From DASYRM01 sp036004405 (lineage in GTDB: Bacteria; Acidobacteriota; Vicinamibacteria; Vicinamibacterales; UBA2999): a stretch of 8,446 nucleotides of DNA. The stretch lies in NCBI GenBank assembly GCA_036004405.1, contig DASYRM010000053.1:1-8446 (forward strand). Direction: 5' to 3'. The notes below the pieces were generated by a model that was given only the letters and a program-made list of their open reading frames with translations, was not told the DNA's origin and ran no database searches. The stretch's first letter is position 1. Every line of letters begins with the position of its first letter. Position numbers and translations under genes: made by a program. Below are positions 6,958 to 8,446 of the stretch, piece after piece.

Positions 6958-6963
6958 ATGCTA
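6958..6963 (-). promoter_or_regulatory. Weak candidate -10 box for the outer-membrane channel/chemoreceptor unit
   Basis: The minus strand reads TAGCAT here, which would give a leader of about 55 bases. No -35 match was found about 17 bp upstream. A competing TANNNT (TACGCT, plus-strand 7075-7080) lies farther upstream. Which one is used decides whether the interlocked repeats at 6993-7060 lie in promoter DNA or in the transcribed leader. Confidence 0.2.
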
Positions 6964-6992
6964 ACGCTTGAGCTCGGCACGTACGCATATGG

Positions 6993-7060
6993 CGGCAAAC
7001 GCCTACCCGGAACTGTTCGCCCAGGGGTTTGCCGAGGGTTTCGCCGCGCACAGTTCCCGG
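6993..7060. repeat. Two interlocked inverted repeats upstream of the channel/chemoreceptor unit
   Basis: Arm a, CGGCAAAC (6993-7000), is the exact reverse complement of a', GTTTGCCG (7027-7034). Arm b, CCCGGAACTGT (7006-7016), matches b', ACAGTTCCCGG (7050-7060), at 10 of 11 positions. The order a-b-a'-b' means that in RNA the two stems would either exclude each other or form a pseudoknot. A near-copy of part of arm a' follows directly: GGGTTTGCCG (7025-7034), then GGGTTTCGCCG (7036-7046). I compared it by eye with c-di-GMP-I, cobalamin, TPP, glycine and guanidine riboswitch cores and found no match. It could be a leader RNA switch or paired protein-binding sites. Confidence 0.5.
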
Positions 7061-7103
7061 CGCGCCGGCTTCAGAGCGTAAGAGAACCGCCGCCGGTCGC
7101 CCA

Positions 7104-7131
7104 CACGGTCGTCAACTCGATTGACGACGTG
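7104..7131 (-). terminator. Hairpin 3' of the esterase gene, possible terminator without U-tract
   Basis: A perfect 8-bp inverted repeat (GTCGTCAA 7108-7115, TTGACGAC 7121-7128) has a five-base loop. It extends by three more pairs (CAC 7104-7106 with GTG 7129-7131) past one bulged G. It starts 16 bases after the esterase stop on the minus strand, the expected place for a 3'-end structure. No run of T follows on the minus strand, so it would be a non-canonical terminator or a transcript-stabilising stem. Confidence 0.45.
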
Positions 7132-7147
7132 AGTGACCTTGGCAAGC

Positions 7148-8224
7148 CTACTGCCAGACGAATTCGAGCGCCGCCGGCAGCGTCTGCTCGCGCACGCGGC
7201 GGTCGCAGTGCGGTGAATCGAGCGCGAACACGTACTGGTAGTGGTAGCCCTTCGCTTTGAGGGTCGCGGCCATTCGATGGTTGGCCGCCACCCAGTCGTG
7301 CATGTCGTCGCGCATCGGGTTCGGGTTGTAGAGATCGCGGTCGCCGACGTGCATCCAGATTCGGATCGGCTTCACCGGCGAATTGGCGATCACCCCGTTG
7401 TGGTACTCCCAGGCGCCGCCGGGGGTCGCCGGGTTGAACGGCCACTGCTGGTTGACGAAGGTGCCCGAGTAGCTGATGACGCGCTGATACCACTCGGGAT
7501 GGTTCCAGGCCATCGTGAAGGCGGCGGCGGCACCGGAACTGCAGCCCATAACCGCGCGGTCCTTGCCGGCGCGCGAAAGCGTGACGCCGGCGTGCGTTTC
7601 GACCGCCGGCAGCACTTCCGCCTCGATGAACTCGGCAAACGTACCGGACATCGTGTCGTATTCAAGACCGCGCTGGGAGCCCTGCGCGTCGCCGCCGCCG
7701 TTCTGGATCATCACGGCCACCATCGCCGGAACGCGTTTCTGTGCGATGAGGTTGTCGAGGATGCGCGGCAACACCGTGTCCGGCTCGCCGAGCCGTGGAC
7801 CGTCGTGCGTGACGATGACCGGCGCTGTCGTTCCTTTCTTGTACTGCGCGGGAACATACACCGTGATCGTGCGCTGGTAGTCCTTCGGGTGCGTCTCGAC
7901 GATCAGCGTCTTGGCATTGCTCGGGTCCGGCGTGCCGGAGGTGTCCCGCCCGATACCCGGGTAGAACTTGCTGTGCGTCGAGTCCATCGTGAACTGCGTC
8001 ACCGTGCCCGCGGACACGCCATCCGTGACCGTGAGCTCGGGCGGCGCGGCGTATTCGGGACCGATGACGAAGTCCCCTTCGGCCGTGGCCGGCGGGTTGC
8101 CAGAGGGGATCCGTGTGAACGGCGGGGCGCCAGCCCCGTCGAAGGCGCGTGTCGGTGGCGTCGGAGTTTGCGCATAGGCCGCGCCAGAGAGCAGGACCGA
8201 GAGGAGCGTGACGAGCAATCGCAT
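7148..8224 (-). CDS. Exported alpha/beta-hydrolase esterase (enterochelin/feruloyl-esterase-like, CE1-type)
   Basis: The 358-residue hydrolase starts with a signal peptide MRLLVTLLSVLLSGAAYA (cleavage after residue 18, before QT) and acts outside the cytoplasm. The core from about residue 105 follows the putative-esterase (esterase D/Fes) fold: a strand TITVYVPAQY (119-128), VIVTHDG (136-142), the nucleophile elbow GCSSG (227-231) with S229, IRIWMHVGDRDLYN (287-300) offering D295 or D297 as the acid, and H339 in SPHCD as the histidine. These proteins cleave ester bonds such as feruloyl or acetyl groups on xylan, or siderophore esters. Beside GH43 and xylA, a hemicellulose deacylase is the likeliest role, but the substrate is not proven. 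The frame is open up to 8272, but the ATG at 8224 is chosen: GGAG (8233-8236) lies eight bases upstream and the signal peptide begins there. It is divergent from the LacI-type gene. Confidence 0.88.
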   Translation of the reverse strand: MRLLVTLLSVLLSGAAYAQTPTPPTRAFDGAGAPPFTRIPSGNPPATAEGDFVIGPEYAAPPELTVTDGVSAGTVTQFTMDSTHSKFYPGIGRDTSGTPDPSNAKTLIVETHPKDYQRTITVYVPAQYKKGTTAPVIVTHDGPRLGEPDTVLPRILDNLIAQKRVPAMVAVMIQNGGGDAQGSQRGLEYDTMSGTFAEFIEAEVLPAVETHAGVTLSRAGKDRAVMGCSSGAAAAFTMAWNHPEWYQRVISYSGTFVNQQWPFNPATPGGAWEYHNGVIANSPVKPIRIWMHVGDRDLYNPNPMRDDMHDWVAANHRMAATLKAKGYHYQYVFALDSPHCDRRVREQTLPAALEFVWQ

Positions 8225-8251
8225 GGTTCGATCTCCGATTAGAATCCTGCC

Positions 8252-8296
8252 CCACTCATCGAGGCGACACATGATACGACTCGTCCCAGTGAGTGG
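8252..8296. promoter_or_regulatory. Nested inverted repeats between the esterase and lacI-type genes, weak operator candidate
   Basis: CCACTCA (8252-8258) and TGAGTGG (8290-8296) are perfect 7-bp inverted arms. They enclose CGAG (8260-8263) and CTCG (8280-8283). The block lies in the 111-bp divergent region, where a LacI-family regulator would commonly bind to control itself and its neighbour. A TATCAT on the minus strand (8271-8276) inside the block could be the esterase's -10 box. Short arms in GC-rich DNA can arise by chance. Confidence 0.25.
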
Positions 8297-8323
8297 CGGC
8301 GAGGACGTGTCGAACGCTCGCGC

Positions 8324-8329
8324 TATGAT
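8324..8329 (+). promoter_or_regulatory. Candidate -10 box of the lacI-type gene (leaderless layout)
   Basis: TATGAT, one mismatch from TATAAT, is followed by GGCATC and then the GTG at 8336. This puts the expected start point on the start codon. No Shine-Dalgarno lies upstream, and no clear -35 was found. Confidence 0.5.
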
Positions 8330-8335
8330 GGCATC

Positions 8336-8446
8336 GTGAAGCGCTCGACGCTGCGAGGTGTCCCCCGCAAAAAACCGACCATCCGCGTCGTGGCAGCCAA
8401 GGCCGGCGTCGCGGTCAGCACCGTGTCGCGCTACTTGAACGACGAC
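8336..8446 (+). CDS. LacI-family transcriptional regulator, N-terminal 37 residues (runs off right edge)
   Basis: Only the DNA-binding head is present. After a basic lead (VKRSTLRGVPRKKP) comes TIRVVAAKAGVAVSTVSRYLNDD (residues 15-37). This is the LacI helix-turn-helix: helix 1 VVAAKAG, turn, recognition helix VSTVSRYLN. The sugar-binding periplasmic-type domain would follow beyond the edge. The family usually represses sugar catabolic genes until an inducer binds, so this protein is a candidate regulator of the esterase next door and perhaps of the whole locus. The 14-residue basic extension before the HTH is somewhat long for the family. GTG 8336 is the only plausible start: the ATGs at 8325 and 8328 are in another frame that ends at once, and no in-frame start lies just upstream. 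Confidence 0.92.
   Translation, partial: MKRSTLRGVPRKKPTIRVVAAKAGVAVSTVSRYLNDD

Noticed and set aside
5658..6971. 437-codon plus-strand open frame antisense to the outer-membrane channel
   Set aside because: Shadow of a GC-rich gene. The minus-strand product has a signal peptide, a family motif and a terminal Phe, while this frame has none.
6981..7060. c-di-GMP-I (GEMM) riboswitch
   Set aside because: GGCAAAC and GGTTTGCCG are reminiscent of the class, but the conserved ACGCAAAGCC core and the tetraloop-receptor arrangement are absent on both strands.
8225..8272. Longer esterase start at 8272
   Set aside because: It would put 16 polar residues ahead of a clean signal peptide, and the GGAG eight bases before ATG 8224 supports the shorter form.

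Overview
The window is GC-rich DNA that reads as a plant-polysaccharide locus from a free-living Gram-negative bacterium. An acidobacterium, perhaps of the Vicinamibacteria, fits best. This is an inference from three things: several Sec-type exported enzymes, an outer-membrane barrel of the alginate-export family, and a secreted 'PDxQGxW'-type protein of a kind common in Acidobacteriota. No rRNA, tRNA, CRISPR array or insertion sequence was seen.

Layout. Positions 1-1742 (minus) hold two translationally coupled exported proteins: a GH43 glycosidase with a ricin-like C-terminal domain, then the first 76 codons of another exported protein that runs off the left edge. Divergent from them is a complete short class I xylose isomerase, xylA (1834-2997, plus). 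The 91-bp gap between GH43 and xylA carries candidate promoters for both and a 13-bp palindrome. Convergent to xylA is a secreted protein of unknown function (3052-4083, minus). Upstream of it on the same strand lies a two-gene unit: an alginate-export-type outer-membrane channel (5634-6896) followed 15 bp later by a methyl-accepting chemotaxis protein without a recognisable HAMP domain (4179-5618). A 251-bp leader region before this unit contains two interlocked inverted repeats. Then come an exported serine esterase of the enterochelin/feruloyl-esterase-like alpha/beta-hydrolase type (7148-8224, minus) and, divergent from it, the first 37 codons of a LacI-family repressor (8336 to the right edge, plus).

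How the parts may fit together. The esterase and the GH43 enzyme would deacylate and trim arabinoxylan or arabinan outside the cytoplasm. The barrel would pass oligosaccharides, the chemoreceptor would report them to the flagellar machinery, xylose isomerase would take xylose into central metabolism, and the LacI-type protein could be the local regulator. No inner-membrane sugar transporter or xylulokinase is visible here.

The most notable pattern concerns gene starts. The GH43 gene, xylA and the lacI-type gene all begin with GTG, lack a Shine-Dalgarno sequence, and have a TANNNT hexamer exactly six bases before the start codon. That is the layout expected for leaderless transcripts. The other complete minus-strand genes start with ATG behind a clear GGAG or AGGAG.
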